A DNA stretch of 64,000 nucleotides from Effrenium voratum (GCA_963377175.1 CAUJNA010003241.1:249501-313500); one strand, 5' to 3'; shown: positions 50,785-62,580, counted from the stretch's first letter. The notes: generated by a model from the sequence alone, not told the origin. Made by a program: numbers and translations.

Positions 50785-51264
50785 CTTCAGTTACAAACGT
50801 ATGAGCTTGTCTCCAAACGGGAAACACAATTTCAACAGCGGGTGATCCGGACCCACTCCACAGATTGGAATCCCATGGAAGTTTCATTAAGTCCATTTTT
50901 CCCGTTGTAAAGAACACCCAATCGAACTCGGACCGGTTGACGCCCCTTCCCCTTTTGGGGATGCTCTGTCTAAAACCAAAAAAACACCCTGCTAAGTACG
51001 GTGGTTTCCTTGCGGTTTTGGAGAAAGGTTCATTCAATCCTTGCTCAACGCACTCACTGAGCTTTGATTTGGGACCTGCCCACCGGAAGGATGGCCAACG
51101 GATCGATCTGCAAACTTTGTGACGAGCTCACCGATTCGAGGTCAAGCGAGCGAACGCCATGGTAAAGCTCCCTTACTTGGGGTCCCTTTCTTGTTTCAGG
51201 TTTTGGAGTTGCTGTGAGCACAAAATGCAGCTCGACGAGCCGAAAGTTTTCGAAGCCGACTGAG

Positions 51265-51316
51265 GTTCGTGGATGCCAGTGGCCGGCTGCTGAAGAACGA
51301 TCTGCTCCGAGGAGGG
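51265..51316 (+). CDS. Candidate kinase C-lobe exon
   Basis: After CCGACTGAG the frame reads FVDASGRLLKNDLLRGG, resembling the PFxDxxGxLxxxxLLxG segment of some Ser/Thr kinases. The phase with neighbouring candidates was not resolved. A nearby 21-nt stretch (51140-51160, VKRANAM, flanked by GAG and GTAAAG) may be another micro-exon. Confidence 0.4.
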
Positions 51317-51822
51317 GTCGTGGGGGGATCGGGGGGGGGGGGAACGGTTTGAGTGCGGGCGGTTGGACCCGTTCAATAACCGTGACACAACGGCAATCTA
51401 GGATTTGCCACCTGGGCACTTTGGCCTTGTCGGCGTTGTCAACATCAGGGGGGTCTTCTTGCCACCTTTTGTGAGAAAATGGCCGACCCCCTCAACAACG
51501 AATCCTTGACTACGAGGGGGTCGATCAATTGTCCACAAAAGATGACAAGGTGGCAAAAAGACCCGCCTGGTCAAAATAGTTTCTTGGGGGCGGCTGGCAG
51601 GGGTGGGTCCTGGGGTGCTCGAAGGCGCAAGTGGCAACTCATGCTGAAGGTGCAGAAGATGTCAGTGTCCAGCCTCAAACAAGAGCAGCTCTTGTTTATG
51701 GCCTTCGAAAGGATGGTGCATGTCTTTTGACGGCCTTCCAGTGGCAGCTTTCTTTGATTTCTTTCCTGGATGTTGTCTTTTTTTTTGACATCAAGCACAA
51801 AAAGTAGGGTCTTCGCTTTTAG

Positions 51823-51917
51823 GTCTTCTTGAGGGCGACGCCGAATTTCAGCCGCTTCCGGACACCGGGTTGTCCGAAGGCGTCCACTCGCCTGAGGAGA
51901 TTTGCCCATTTGGGAGG
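51823..51917 (+). CDS. Candidate exon following the kinase domain
   Basis: After CGCTTTTAG the frame reads VFLRATPNFSRFRTPGCPKA then STRLRRFAHLGG, followed by GC. RLRRFAHL resembles the helix after kinase domains of the calcium-dependent type, but no EF-hand was found. Confidence 0.35.
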
Positions 51918-53057
51918 GCAATGCCTTCCAGAGCCTCTTCCGGAACATGCAGGCGATGGGCAGGGGATGGGAGCGGATGGATCCGCGGAGCGGCGACACC
52001 GCGCGATTTGTTGCTTGGTGGTTCGCATTTGCTTTGTCTTCTATTGTGTCACATGTCCAAGTACAAACACTATTCTGCCATAACGTAATTTGGTGTACCT
52101 CACAATTCTAATGATTCAGTCCCCTGTTTTTTTGTGCTCTCAGCAAAACTCAGCTATGGTCCAACGATTCTGCACAGTGATACGGGCTTGGCAGAGGTTC
52201 CGAGGGGCTGGTAATTCTGGAGTGGCAATCCTGGAGTTGCAACATGTACCTTTTGACCTTTTGGAACATACCCTCCCATGGAAGCTGCTTTTGAAGGACA
52301 TGTCGTCTTCCAGTAGCCCGAAGCGTCAGGCTCCATATGAACCGCGGTTCCTCGCCGCTTCGAGGTGCTTTTTGCAAGGCGCTGCGAAGCGCGACTCACC
52401 TTGGCCGCGGCGCATGTTCGTGCCACTTGACCAACTTCCGGCAGAAAGCAGATCAAGCCAATGAGTCTTGGATGTGCCATTGCCCAACCAAGTTGAGGAA
52501 GCATAGATCTGGGATCTGCTTTCGTTGAAATGATTTGGACATGAGTTGGAGCGAGTTGGAGCACTAAATGCACCCTACAATTGCATTATCGGCATTATCC
52601 ATGTCCAACAGATCGTTGGAAGCGCAGTTTGGAGCAAAGCGGAAGACTTGTTTTTTGGCTGATCACTAGGGTGCCATCCGCATGCTGTGAGGTGAGCTGT
52701 TTCTGAGATGAGTGCTCGTTTTGAGACCAAGTTTTTGTTCGACCCTTGTGCTCTCCGAAAATCCGGGCTTGTCGTTGCAGGCTACCCTGTTTGGGCTCGA
52801 TGGAGCCTTTCCGGACTTGCGGTGGCTCGCGTCACGTCGTGATGCCTCAAAAGGTCCAAGCCCCATCCCCCGACGGTCGACCAAGCCCCAAGGGTAGACC
52901 ATGGGTCTCGTTGAGCTTTTGGACCAAAGTTGTTCCCTTCCAAGGGTCCTTGGTGCAATGTGAGCAGAGCAGCTGTATGCCCCCCCCCCCCCCGGCCCCC
53001 CAGCCCGCACGAAAGGTACCCCCTCCATCTCGAAGGTGCGACCCTTCCCGGGAAAAG

Positions 53058-53198
53058 GAGCCACAATCAAAACCGGGTAGATGAAGGGTTAGTAAGGAAT
53101 ATTTGTTTGTCATAAATAGCTGCGGGATATCCGCCTTCTTAATTCTTGATTTGCATGGTTCACCATTTGAGTACCGACGGGTTTTGATTCTGAGGCAC
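53058..53198. mobile_element. Introner-like element, family E
   Basis: GAGCCACAATCAAAACCGG to CGGGTTTTGATTCTGAGGC; interior GGTAGATGAAGGGTTAGTAA and ATAAATAGCTGCGG match the other copies. Confidence 0.7.
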
Positions 53199-53398
53199 AC
53201 CGGGTTCTTCGAAGAAAAAGACCACAAAAAGCGCCCATCCCGAATCCATGTTGACAGAAGATCTGGCAAGAGACGGGTGTTTTTCCTTACAAAAACCCTC
53301 TGGCAAGAGACGACGGGTGTTTTTTCCTCGCAGAACCCGGTGGGTTGTAGCACCACGGTCCCCCGGTCCCTCCCTTCCCGCAACGAACCGAACTTCAG

Positions 53399-53450
53399 GA
53401 AGCCGCCGGCCTCGGCACCAAGAGGCCGCGCAAGATCGAGAAGCAAGATT
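53399..53450 (+). CDS. Candidate exon, unrecognised
   Basis: After CCGAACTTCAG the frame reads EAAGLGTKRPRKIEKQD, then GC as donor. Lysine/arginine-rich, protein-like. Confidence 0.4.
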
Positions 53451-53504
53451 GCGGCGGGGTCCCTTTCAAGGAACCGGAAAGATCGTTGAGTTTAATTTTT
53501 ATGG

Positions 53505-53603
53505 CGGTGGGTCAAGAATCGGTACCCCAAATGGAACCCTAGTAAGTGGACACATGGACCAAAACCTGCGGTCCCCTGGCGGTCTAATTTTGACCCATAC
53601 CCA
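53505..53603 (-). mobile_element. Introner-like element, family I (reverse), with TA/TG microsatellite
   Basis: GGGTCAAGAATCGGTACCCC to CTAATTTTGACCCATACCC is the reverse complement of family I. A TATATA/GTATGTG microsatellite (53602-53660) directly follows. Confidence 0.55.
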
Positions 53604-55006
53604 TATATATATATACGTATGTGTGTATATATATATATATGTTTATTTATACATATTGTAGATGAAAATAGAGGACCTATTTTCATCATAGACCCATCTT
53701 GACTTCAGGGTTGGTACGTCGGACGCAATGTTTTAGACGCCTTTCAAAGAATGACTCTCCGTTTTCTTTTCAGGTTGGTCAAAGACAGCGCGGAATTGGA
53801 CATCGGGAAATCTTGCTTGAGCCGAGCTCCGCTTTGTCTAGCAGAGGTAGGGCCCGGGATGTCTGAGACCATACTCCTTATCAAAGTCAGAAACCTTTTG
53901 GTTGTTTTCCCTCAACCTAGGGGGTGACTTTGACAATACAGTCATGGGGCCAGTAGTTATTAGTGGAGTTGGTTTCCAAAAAGACCTCTTCATGTGTGGG
54001 GCTCGGGTCACAAAATGAGGGTCGCAAGGTAGGGATACAGGGGAAACCTCCCTGTGAATGAACATGAGGCAAGCAATGGGCGTGGTGTTGTTATCAGAGG
54101 GCCGATCTGGTCATGACTTAGATTCTCGCCCAGTACCAGACTGTCCCATGCTGTCCCGGGCAGCTGCTCACTTCGACGTTTGTTGCAAGCGTGTGGGCGT
54201 GTCGTTTTTGGATACCCTCGGTTGCTAAGAAAAGGGGACACCAATCGTGGCTCCATCGGGACCCATGCGGATGTTTCCTAAACTCAGGGACCCTTCTTTG
54301 GAACGGCGCCGCAAAAGCAAGCCCAACAGAACCCGACTCCACGACTCCTGGGACCCATCCGGCTCGAATCCGGTCCCCTGAGCCTGCCATTGATGTGATC
54401 TTCGTATCAGATGGGCGGCTCGTTTTTTGTGTTTTGTTCTCTGTCTGTTTTTCCGGACTTGGGGGTCCCCGAAGATGGCGCGAGGGTTTCCCTTCCTCCA
54501 AGTAACATGGCACCTGTGGGGAGGTGCCTGGAAGATGAATTTCCTTTTGAAGTGACACCCCGGCGGGTTGCCATGTTGGGAGGGAAGGTACAACTCCAAA
54601 AACGACCGACCCATCTGGGACTGGGTCTTTGAGGGGCTTTTGGCCGCAGCTGTTTGAGTCAGCGCATCGTCTTAGAGATGGGTTCAGCTCGTGGGCCAGG
54701 AATGTGCCCAAGGAACCACGAGGTCAAGCCATGTAGGTGTATCCAAAACTGGGCCGCCCCTACTTTTGCACCCACCAGCAACAGGTTCGAACTGAACCAT
54801 TTCCATTCAGAGCGAAACCAAACTTTCTTTGCCAGGCAAGCAAGCCGCTGGTTTCCCGCTGGTTTCCCTTCCAAACCGGGTCTATATTATAAAAGATCTG
54901 ACCTCCCCAAATTCCCCCCTGCGCTTTGTGACAAAACGCGAGGAGTCCCCGAAGAAACCCGGAAAAACCACCCAACGGGCAGACCCTTTTCGTTGGGCAG
55001 CCGGCC

Positions 55007-55063
55007 ATGGCGCTGGCGCTGCCCGCGCAAGTGGGGCACTTCGTGGGGCAGCGAGTGCCGGGC
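55007..55063 (+). CDS. Candidate first exon, unrecognised
   Basis: ATG in a GGCCATGG context opens MALALPAQVGHFVGQRVP, followed by GC donors at 55064. Another frame (AASAGLAAPTPAEARDAARN) is equally open in this GC-rich island, so the frame is uncertain. Confidence 0.3.
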
Positions 55064-56246
55064 TCGCCGCACCGACGCCCGCAGAGGCCAGGGATGCCGC
55101 GAGAAACATTTGCTTTTGGGGGCGGGCGCCCGGTGGTGTTCTTCTCTTTTTTTTTGGGGGGGGGGTTGGTGTCCACTGGTCGTGTTTTGTTTGAGGGGCT
55201 GGGGGGGCCGGGGGGGGTGTCCCTGATTTGTCTTCTTTTGGGTCTGGGGAACGGTTCCTGCCAGATCAAAGTGGTTGGCATTTCAGCTTCCCTTTACATC
55301 AGCTCAACAAATCGAGTGCCCCTTGCTCTCAACCCATGGGTCCGAGAGACGAAATCTGACGACCGTTGTTGCGTGTCTCCGGCTTCGGGTGAGAAACTGA
55401 CATGACTCGTCTGCAGCTTGCTGTTGGGGAGGAGGAGAATTGGGACAACCCAAGTCTTCCAAAACCAGGGCTAGAACACACAAGCCAACCCACCCCACAA
55501 AACAATCCGAGCCACGGCTTTTCTGCTGTTGAAGGTTTTTCCGCTTTCGGCAATCAGAAGAAAAAACATAGCGTCGATTCTTAGCGCTTCTGTTTGGTCG
55601 TCACGGGTTCAGGGAACGTCAGTCCGGAACAGCGCATGCTGACGCTGCCGAAAAGCCAACTCGACTTCCACGGAGAAGAGGGACTTTGAGTTTGGGCGCG
55701 GCCTTGGCCGCGCCCCGGGTGAGTTTCAGGATGGGCTGCTGGGTTTTGCTGTCATCCCTGGAACCTGATTTGTTTGGCAAAGGGTTTTTAGCTGGGCAGT
55801 TCTTGGACATTTGTTGGGTTTGTAAGGCTGGTGGGCGTTTTTTGTGAACCAAGATGTCACTCGATGAGTTCGGTGAAACAACTTGCCGGAACCGAAGTAC
55901 GGGACGGAGTCTGTTGACCTTCGCAGGGGTGCGGCAGCGACTTAGAGTCAGAGATTTGCTGAAGTAGGGGCTGGAATTTGCTTCATTTATCGTTTTTTTT
56001 TTTTTTTCTGGCAAAAGGCAGTCAATCATGCATGTTTCAGGTCCACCACGTCCACCATGCAAAAATCATGGAAGTAATAAATAACGTTGGATGCGGCAAT
56101 CGAGGTCTTGTGGCTGTCAGGTTTGTCAAGGGTATTGGAGGGAGACAAGCAAAAAACCGCCGCGTGGAACATCAAATGATTCCGCATCGCACATGTTGAT
56201 GACCAGCCGTTCTACGCATATCTTCCTCAGCTCCGTCCGGTGCGCC

Positions 56247-56819
56247 ATGGGGCGCGTCTTCCAGGCTGCGTGTGCGTGTGCTGGGGTGGAAATCAAGAGC
56301 TTTGGCGGTCCCATGCAGCTCTCCCACTGCTGGTGCAACGCTTGCCGCGCTGCCACCGGCAACCTCCCTTCAGTTTGGGCAGCTTATCCTCTGTCTCAGA
56401 CGTTGTTCACATCTAGCAAGACGCTGCGCCTATTCCGGTCTGGGCCCAGCAGTGCGGACAGATATTTTTGCAGTGGGTGCGGAAGCAGCGTGGCGATGTT
56501 GTACCACCGGCGCTCTGTGTGGCCGGAGAAACACACCGTGTGGCTGGCGCGGCACTTTGCGAACGTCGAGCAAGGAGGCTTTGACGAAGTTCACGTCTAC
56601 CAGAACCAGGACGATCCCTCACAGGAAGTGCTGCATCCCGATCAGTTTGTGATGCCCGCGGGGCCAAGGCAGGACCAAGGCTCTGTAGCGCCTGTTGCGA
56701 GTGGGGAGGAGGCATGCATACGCATCTTTGATCAGCAGGGAGATCTTCCGTTCTCCAGATGGGTGGCCGTGAGCAAGGTGCCAGCGTGGTTCAGTGAGTC
56801 TTCAAGGTGCAGCGAATGA
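56247..56819 (+). CDS. GFA/CENP-V family zinc-binding protein (intronless)
   Basis: A 190-codon uninterrupted ORF from MGRVFQAACACAGVEIKSFG to a TGA stop. It carries the zinc-ligand layout of the glutathione-dependent formaldehyde-activating enzyme (GFA)/CENP-V fold: CAC near residue 10, HCWCNACR near 27-34, and FCSGCGS near 74-80, followed by a tail with WVAVSKVPAW. GFA-family proteins bind glutathione or act as small zinc scaffolds; enzymatic activity here cannot be judged. The frame is open further upstream (56091), but the family normally starts just before the first C-x-C, and an AG (TCTTCCTCAG) lies 16 bp before ATG, a possible trans-splice or intron acceptor. It is unusual here for lacking introns, which suggests retroposition of a processed mRNA or a recently acquired gene. 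Confidence 0.85.
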   Translation: MGRVFQAACACAGVEIKSFGGPMQLSHCWCNACRAATGNLPSVWAAYPLSQTLFTSSKTLRLFRSGPSSADRYFCSGCGSSVAMLYHRRSVWPEKHTVWLARHFANVEQGGFDEVHVYQNQDDPSQEVLHPDQFVMPAGPRQDQGSVAPVASGEEACIRIFDQQGDLPFSRWVAVSKVPAWFSESSRCSE

Positions 56820-57071
56820 GCAAAGAGCACAGCCCGATTTTTTCGGGATGAGACGTGCATACGATATGCATCGATCCTCGGATAGAGCTGCCCTTTTCCG
56901 GCTTGCCAGAAAGCTTGAGATGTTTCAAATCGATGTGAAAAGGCCAAACGAGCACATGTGTGATGCATGGACCGACACTCTGTGAGGATCTCAATGAGCC
57001 AAATGCTCCGACCAGAACGTAGTTGTTTTCGGATTTTGCATCCGAGCTGCTCATTGACCCTCGTAAGGTTC

Positions 57072-57182
57072 TAAGTTGTTCAGTGGCACCAATTATTTTC
57101 CCTTTTTTGGTGGCTGCCCCACCAAAAATGGTCTTCCCCGAAAAGGGTTCCCTTTTTTTCCAGGGTCACTGACCAAACTGAG
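57072..57182. mobile_element. Introner-like element, family A
   Basis: TAAGTTGTTCAGTGGCACC to CAGGGTCACTGACCAAACTGAG, flanked by GGTTC on both sides (57067-57071 and 57183-57187). Confidence 0.85.
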
Positions 57183-57605
57183 GGTTCGTAGCTGTTGTAT
57201 CAGGGCCATTCGAAGTGATCTTTTGTGGTTCACTTTGTGCCAGAAGCCACAGGTCGCGCACCCTGCCAACAGAGGTGGGAGTCCACCGCGCAGGGTCTCG
57301 AAAGAAATTCGGTGCGCCCAGAGATTCCCAAAGGGCCACCTAGGTCATAGGTTGTCTAAGAATAGGTTTGGGATCCCTCCAAAACGGTGAGTTTCCGTTT
57401 GGCTTTCCTTCCAAACCAACCGAAAGGGGTGTCTTGAAAGAAGGACAGACCCATCCAAAATTAAACGGCAGTTTTCTGCTTTTGCTTTTCAAGGGACATA
57501 AACAACAAATGAGGAGCACGAGTCTTAGGTGCTGCCTGGTCCCATCGAAAGAGCATCATTTGAAAATTAAGGTCGCTACTATGAGGGCCTAACTAGTTAC
57601 TTGGT

Positions 57606-57710
57606 GGTTCCCAGCCTTCCAGTTCCTTAGGTTTTTAGCTTTTTAGTTGGCTTAGTGGTTGGGTTTCCATTTATCCCACTGAGGGTAAACTTTTGGCAGG
57701 GGATCTGAGG
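57606..57710. mobile_element. Intronic repeat, family K
   Basis: GTTCCCAGCCTTCCAGTTCC to AAACTTTTGGCAGGGGATCTG; closest to the 12137 copy. Confidence 0.55.
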
Positions 57711-58480
57711 ACAGCCCAGATTAGAATGGGGTTGTGCAACTCAGTCACGGCCGTAAGATCTGTATTTGTTTCGCCACTCGTAGGTCTGATAGGTGCTAGA
57801 GACCCCATTTGTCTTATTCCCCAAAAGGAAGCCAAAAGCAAACTGAGTGATCCGTTCCAATTTTCTAGGTTTGGATACCCAGGTCTCTAAAGTGGTTGCA
57901 TTGTGCGGGCGTTCCGGGCTGGACGTGTTGAGAGTCGCTGAGCGTCTTCGGCGGTAGAACAATCTTGACCAGAATGTCCAGGATGTCATATTTGGCTTTC
58001 AAATTGTTTCAGAGAAATCTGAGACACAGCAGACGCATTCGAAAGCACCCCATTTTCAGCGGAAAGACCTTCTCAGCTCACGAAAGAAGCAATGGACCAT
58101 GAACCCCTTTTTTTTAGGCATGCCGGGGAAGCTTCTTGTTGAGGGAGCACCAGATCCATACAAGGAGATCTGACCACGGGCACATCATACCTCTCTATAT
58201 ACATGTATACATATATGTGCGTATGTTGTAGCTAAATGTGCAGCGGGAAACTGATTGTTTTGAATGTGTTGGCTCCCATCCAGCGGATGTGACTAGAACC
58301 GCTTCGCGATTCCACGGACTGAACTCCAGACCCCACTTCCGGCAGGCCGAACGGGAGACCGGGGAGTTGTTTTCAGACCAGGTCGGAACCATTTGGAAAA
58401 ATGTGGGTCAAAACCACTGGTACCATTTTGGGGTAGGTGGGGGTCGGAACCATTTGGGGACTGTGGGGGAAATCTTTGAG

Positions 58481-58552
58481 CATTTGGTCGAGTCCTTGGA
58501 CGCGCCATGGCAGGAGCTATGTGACAGAAGCGCCGGGACGAACTACCAGCTG
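58481..58552 (+). CDS. Candidate exon, unrecognised
   Basis: Between ATCTTTGAG and the donor GTGAGC lie 24 codons beginning HLVESLDAPWQELCDRSAGT and ending NYQL. Both splice signals are good, and it is protein-like. Family unknown. Confidence 0.45.
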
Positions 58553-58732
58553 GTGAGCGCCTCGCCGCTTTTTGGGATGGGCCAATCATTCGCGTTCTGT
58601 GCCTTTTTTTGGTTTTACATTCTCAGGGCTCCTTAAAAGATACATTTTGCCCAATTGAAACATGGCTTTTTCGAGCGGAATAAAGGGAAGCCACCATTTA
58701 CAAGGCAATGTTCAGGTGTATAATGTAAGGAT

Positions 58733-58836
58733 CGGCACCAAGTCCTTTTCCTGTTTTTTTTGGTGGCTGGCCCACTAAAAATGGTCTTCCCAAAAAAAGG
58801 GTTGCCTTTTTTGTCCAGGGTCACTGAACAACTGAG
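58733..58836. mobile_element. Introner-like element, family A (left end degraded)
   Basis: GGCACCAAGTCC ... TGGCCCACTAAAAATGG ... CAGGGTCACTGAACAACTGAG; the left terminal repeat is lost. Confidence 0.7.
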
Positions 58837-59228
58837 GCGATTGTTGCTTGCTTTTGACCCATGTAAGGGTGTTGGGACAGATGACTTCATAGTTCACGAG
58901 TATCGCGTTTCATTGGAATTAGAGGCACAAGCTTGGGGGGTATCACATAAGTTGTGCAGGGGGAATTCGGGCATCACATGCTGGTCAACCGTAGTGGATG
59001 CGGCCAATAACCCCAAAAAAACCGCTTGGGGTCGTTGATTCTAGTTCCCTGCCAGCGGTGCAGTTCTCAGGTATGAACACTGAGCACCTGAAGAAGACGC
59101 AAGGCTAGGGAAGCCTCGATTGGGAGCTTTCGGCCTTTGCCAAGCCGAGTGTGTGAACTGCCTTCGACCCTGGGGCCCATCATTTAGCGAGAAGAAGGGA
59201 AGCCAGAAACAACTCGATATGTTGACAT

Positions 59229-59358
59229 GAGCCACAATCAAAACCCGGGCAGATGAAGGGTAGTAAGGGACAATCCCAGCCATAAATAGTTGCGGCCGCC
59301 TTTCAATTTCCTTACATGATTCTGGGTTAACCATTTTAATACCGGGTTTTGATTGTGA
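59229..59358. mobile_element. Introner-like element, family E
   Basis: GAGCCACAATCAAAACCCGG to CCGGGTTTTGATTGTGATG. ATGTTGAC occurs just left of the element (59218-59226 region) and again at its right edge, a possible 8-bp duplication. Confidence 0.7.
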
Positions 59359-59862
59359 TGTTGACCCGGTGTCCTTTTGTTTGACCCCACAGGGGTGGGC
59401 TACAGAATTCCCTCAGGGTTTCCCTTCACCCTGGGGCAAAGACCTGAGTTCCTATGCTCTACCCCTTACGCACGAACCCAAAGACCTGGGAGAACTTGAC
59501 ACTTTTGGTAAAGCCGTATCCGCCAACAGGTTAATTGGCATTTTTCTTCGCCCAATCGGTGTGTTTTTTGTTGCGCAGCGAGGGCCCGAGATTCGCCTGG
59601 GTCGACTCCTTTCAAATTTGTTCCATCCACCTTACTATCCCACTCTATTTTCGGATGGTCGAGTCGACGGGTTGAGGTGGAGGTGGTCAAGGGTGACAAA
59701 TCCATGGTTGACCTTCGAATCCTTTCAAATCGAGGCTTTGCACCAATCCACCTTACCATGGAAGCTGCCGTCGCGGGATCCTGGAAGACTTCCCCGCGAT
59801 AGGGCGGGTTCCAGGTCAGACGTGAGGCCGCGTTTGGAGACGTATTGCCGGGCCCCTGGCAG

Positions 59863-59949
59863 GCGTGGCGGCGCAGCAAAAGGACTGGCTGCCGCGGCCG
59901 GAGACCTTGCCTGCGGGACACCCCCTGCTGTCCCGGAGTCTGCAACGCT
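59863..59949 (+). CDS. Candidate exon, unrecognised
   Basis: After GCCCCTGGCAG the frame reads VAAQQKDWLPRPETLPAGHP, then LLSRSLQR, ending before GC. GC-rich and protein-like. A further short stretch near 59991 (DLDTDIW, after TCTCAG) may be another exon. Confidence 0.4.
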
Positions 59950-60480
59950 GCTCGGCGGATTTTTTTTGGGGGCATGGGCTTTCTCTCAGGATTTGGACAC
60001 CGACATCTGGCGCCACCCAAAAGGGGGTACCATCAACAAAAAACAACACAAACACCCGCATGCTGCGAAGCAGCCTTAGCAGGTTAGCTGGTTCACGGAG
60101 TGGGGTTGATTTCTCCAAAAGGGGAGGGCTTCCTTTGTTTGGCGCAGGCGAATTCGATGGTTTTGAGGCATAGAAAAAGAAGGAACCTTGTCCTGTTCAT
60201 AAATGCACCCTATCGACATATACATGTTTTCTAGACTCTCAATTAGAATGGAACTCTCAGTGTTTTTTCCAGCCCCCTGATATTCTGCAAGGGCTTCACA
60301 TTCCACCAATCCAAACCACAAAGGCTTACTTGACTCCCACTCCCAAAACTAGCAAGTCAAACTCTATGTGTTGTTCCTGACCCATCCCCGTTGCAGACTC
60401 AAAATAAAGTTGGGGCGGGTTGGATCCTAAAACATGTCATCTATTCTAGTTTAGTCCAACCCCATTTGTTCCATTAAACC

Positions 60481-60592
60481 TCAGTTGTTCAGTGGCACCA
60501 ATTCTTTTTCCCCTTTTTTTCGGTGGCTGCCCCGCTAAAAATGGTTCAAGCCCCAAAAACGGTTCCCTTTTTTCTAGGGTCACTGAACTGAG
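60481..60592. mobile_element. Introner-like element, family A
   Basis: TCAGTTGTTCAGTGGCACC to TAGGGTCACTGAACTGAG, flanked by AAACC on both sides (60476-60480 and 60593-60597). The right repeat lacks the AAC of other copies. Confidence 0.85.
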
Positions 60593-61941
60593 AAACCCCA
60601 ACGGGGATCTGACCCCAACGCATCGCTCCGTTGTTGGGATCGTCAAAGTCGGGCGCCGAGGCTGGCATCACGCAGACAGCCGGAGCCGCGAAAACTCCAA
60701 GCATTCCACCGGCGCCTCGGAGTGCACGGCTGAACCGCTTCCGGGGAAATGGGGAAATGTGGTGCTCCGTTTTGGGGGGGGGGTTGGCTGAAAGGGAAAG
60801 CAACACAGTTTTTGCGAATGATGGAGAGTTTGTTGTTTTGTCGTTTTTTGTATTTTTTTTCTGGGGGGGGGGCGCAATTGTGCGAAGGTTTCTTTTTTTT
60901 TGGCTGCTGTTCTTTTTGTTGGGGGGGGTACTACACCCTAATAGGGCCTCTGTGGCTTCCTTTGGGGTTTAGATGTTCCAAACTATGGAGGTCTCTCTGG
61001 ATCCATTTTAGGTTGGTGGGTTTGTTGCTTTTGGACCCCCAAAGAAGTGATTGATTGGCTTCCATCTGGCCAGCCCCTTTTAAAGCAAGGGGCCACGCCC
61101 ATGCTCCCTTCTGAACAAAATCCTGTTGGTAGGCGGTGTGGCCCTGTATTTTTGTTGGGGTTTCAATCCATCCCGAGTGCAGGATCTTGCCCATCCTTTG
61201 TTTTATTTGTTCTTTCCAGGGACCTTTTGATGGATTTTGCCCATCCTTCGATGTCTTTTTGTCCACCTTTGGAGCATCCCTGTGCGCTGGCTGTTTGGGT
61301 GCCTGGGGTGGGGGGCTTTGGCTCCGTAGTCTTCATTTTTTGACCACGATTTGCTCCCAGAGTTGTAGTTTCTCAACGCGATTTCGCATTTGTCCAACTT
61401 CTACCCTGCTAAAGCCAGTCAATTCAATCCCTCGATTCCATCCGCAAGACTCCCGAGTGTCTTGGGAGGATTCATCACCTTTGACGGAGCACTCTCCCAA
61501 TCTGCCTGGATATGTCCACGAAGTGCCCTTTACATCCAGGAATTCATTGGGGCATTGCTCCATTTGGCATTGATTCCCCTTTGAAACATAGGCTATTTTG
61601 GCCAGGCGTGATTCTTTCCCCAAAACTATCCTCCTGACCTCTGCGACAACAGCCTTAGATACCCTAAATCTGTCGGCAACAGCGAAGGTGTTGCTGCGGC
61701 TTTTGTAGATCCACCCAATGGGGGATAGTCAAAAGTGAAAAAGTACCAACACGGTATGACGAAAAGACACCTTCAGCCGGAGCAGGGTCAGGCAGCTGCG
61801 TCTGAGCCGTGTGGCACTTTGCTGCCTTGGCTTAGCTCGCAGCCCACGCTGCCCGTGAGTGACCCCTCTATTGCCGTAGGCGAGCACGAGGCCCGGTGTG
61901 TGGCTGCGGCTTAGTGCCACTGAGGGATCACAAGCACCTGC
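60593..61941 (+). other. Stretch without recognised genes
   Basis: T/G-rich with long G-runs (60770-60935). Open frames on both strands at 61050-61620 show no domain. Confidence 0.35.
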
Positions 61942-62047
61942 CTTCCATTTGTTTAAGAATATTTGCATTTTCCCCTGTTGGTTTTAAAGGGAATGTATCA
62001 CTACTGGACATATTTTTATTTTTTGGGGGCGAAAAAGCAAATGAAAG
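61942..62047. mobile_element. Introner-like element, family C (TIR plus CTGC duplication)
   Basis: CTTCCATTTGTTTAAG to AAAAAGCAAATGAAAG, flanked by CTGC at 61938-61941 and 62048-62051. Interior CCCCTGTTGGTTTTAAAGGG and TATCACTACTGGACATA. Confidence 0.75.
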
Positions 62048-62424
62048 CTGCAGGAACCCTTCTGCAGGCCACGGCGCTTGCCCCTCTCACTTGGGTCTCT
62101 GAGCTTGAGGGGCTGGCGTGTGCGGAGGTTTCTGAGAAGCCGGGAGGAACGGCGCCTGAAGCGGCGCCGCGTTTCAACACTGCAAGGCATCAGAGTGGAT
62201 TTTTTTGGTTAGAATAGGTTGGCCACGGTTCTTGGTGCCCACAGCAACAGGGAAGCCGGGAAAATTTCATGCCGAGGGTCCACTGGCGCCTGTGCTTTGG
62301 AAGGTAGAAGGGCAACTCTGGTTTGGCATACAACTTGTACTATCCATCTGCGTGAGTGTCAAAATCGAGGGACCCTTTTGGTTTCCCTTCAAGCCCACCT
62401 GAAAAGGGCACCCTTAAAAACTTT

Positions 62425-62510
62425 GCCAGAATTAGCTCCCCTTTGTTTTCCACTAACCAGGCAAACAAACGTATAGAGTATATATATATATATATCCATA
62501 CATAAAAATA

Positions 62511-62544
<34 letters not shown>

Positions 62545-62580
62545 CATCTGTTTGCTGGTCTCCTAATTCCAGCCAAGAAA
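62425..62580. mobile_element. Family L repeat interrupted by TA microsatellite
   Basis: Family L sequence (CAGAATTAGCTCCCCTTTG, CACTAACCAGGCAAACAAAC) runs into a TA/TATACA microsatellite (62478-62546), then resumes with CTAATTCCAGCCAAGAAAG. Confidence 0.55.

Larger units (their letters stand above)
49341..53398 (+). other. Element-rich stretch after the kinase core
   Basis: Apart from listed elements and candidate exons, no gene was recognised. A weak coding-like stretch (SLKQEQLLFMAFERM, about 51600-51730) has no family. Confidence 0.3.
53451..56246 (+). other. Stretch with few features
   Basis: Besides the family I copy, microsatellite and candidate exon there is a tRNA T-arm-like CCGGCTCGAATCCGG at 54360 without a cloverleaf, and G-runs at 55150-55220. 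No other gene seen. Confidence 0.35.

Noticed and set aside
51900..52020. EF-hand region (NAFQSLFRNMQAMGRGWERM)
   Set aside because: Wrong frame relative to the preceding RLRRFAHL stretch, and no acidic calcium loop.
54325..54385. Perfect T-arm CCGGCTCGAATCCGG suggesting a tRNA
   Set aside because: Upstream sequence gives no D-arm or anticodon stem.
59991..60012. DLDTDIW as the missing kinase DxW exon
   Set aside because: Nearly 12 kb beyond K10 with the GFA gene between; the join HK|DLDTDIW does not match the expected ADxW spacing. Left only as a remote possibility.
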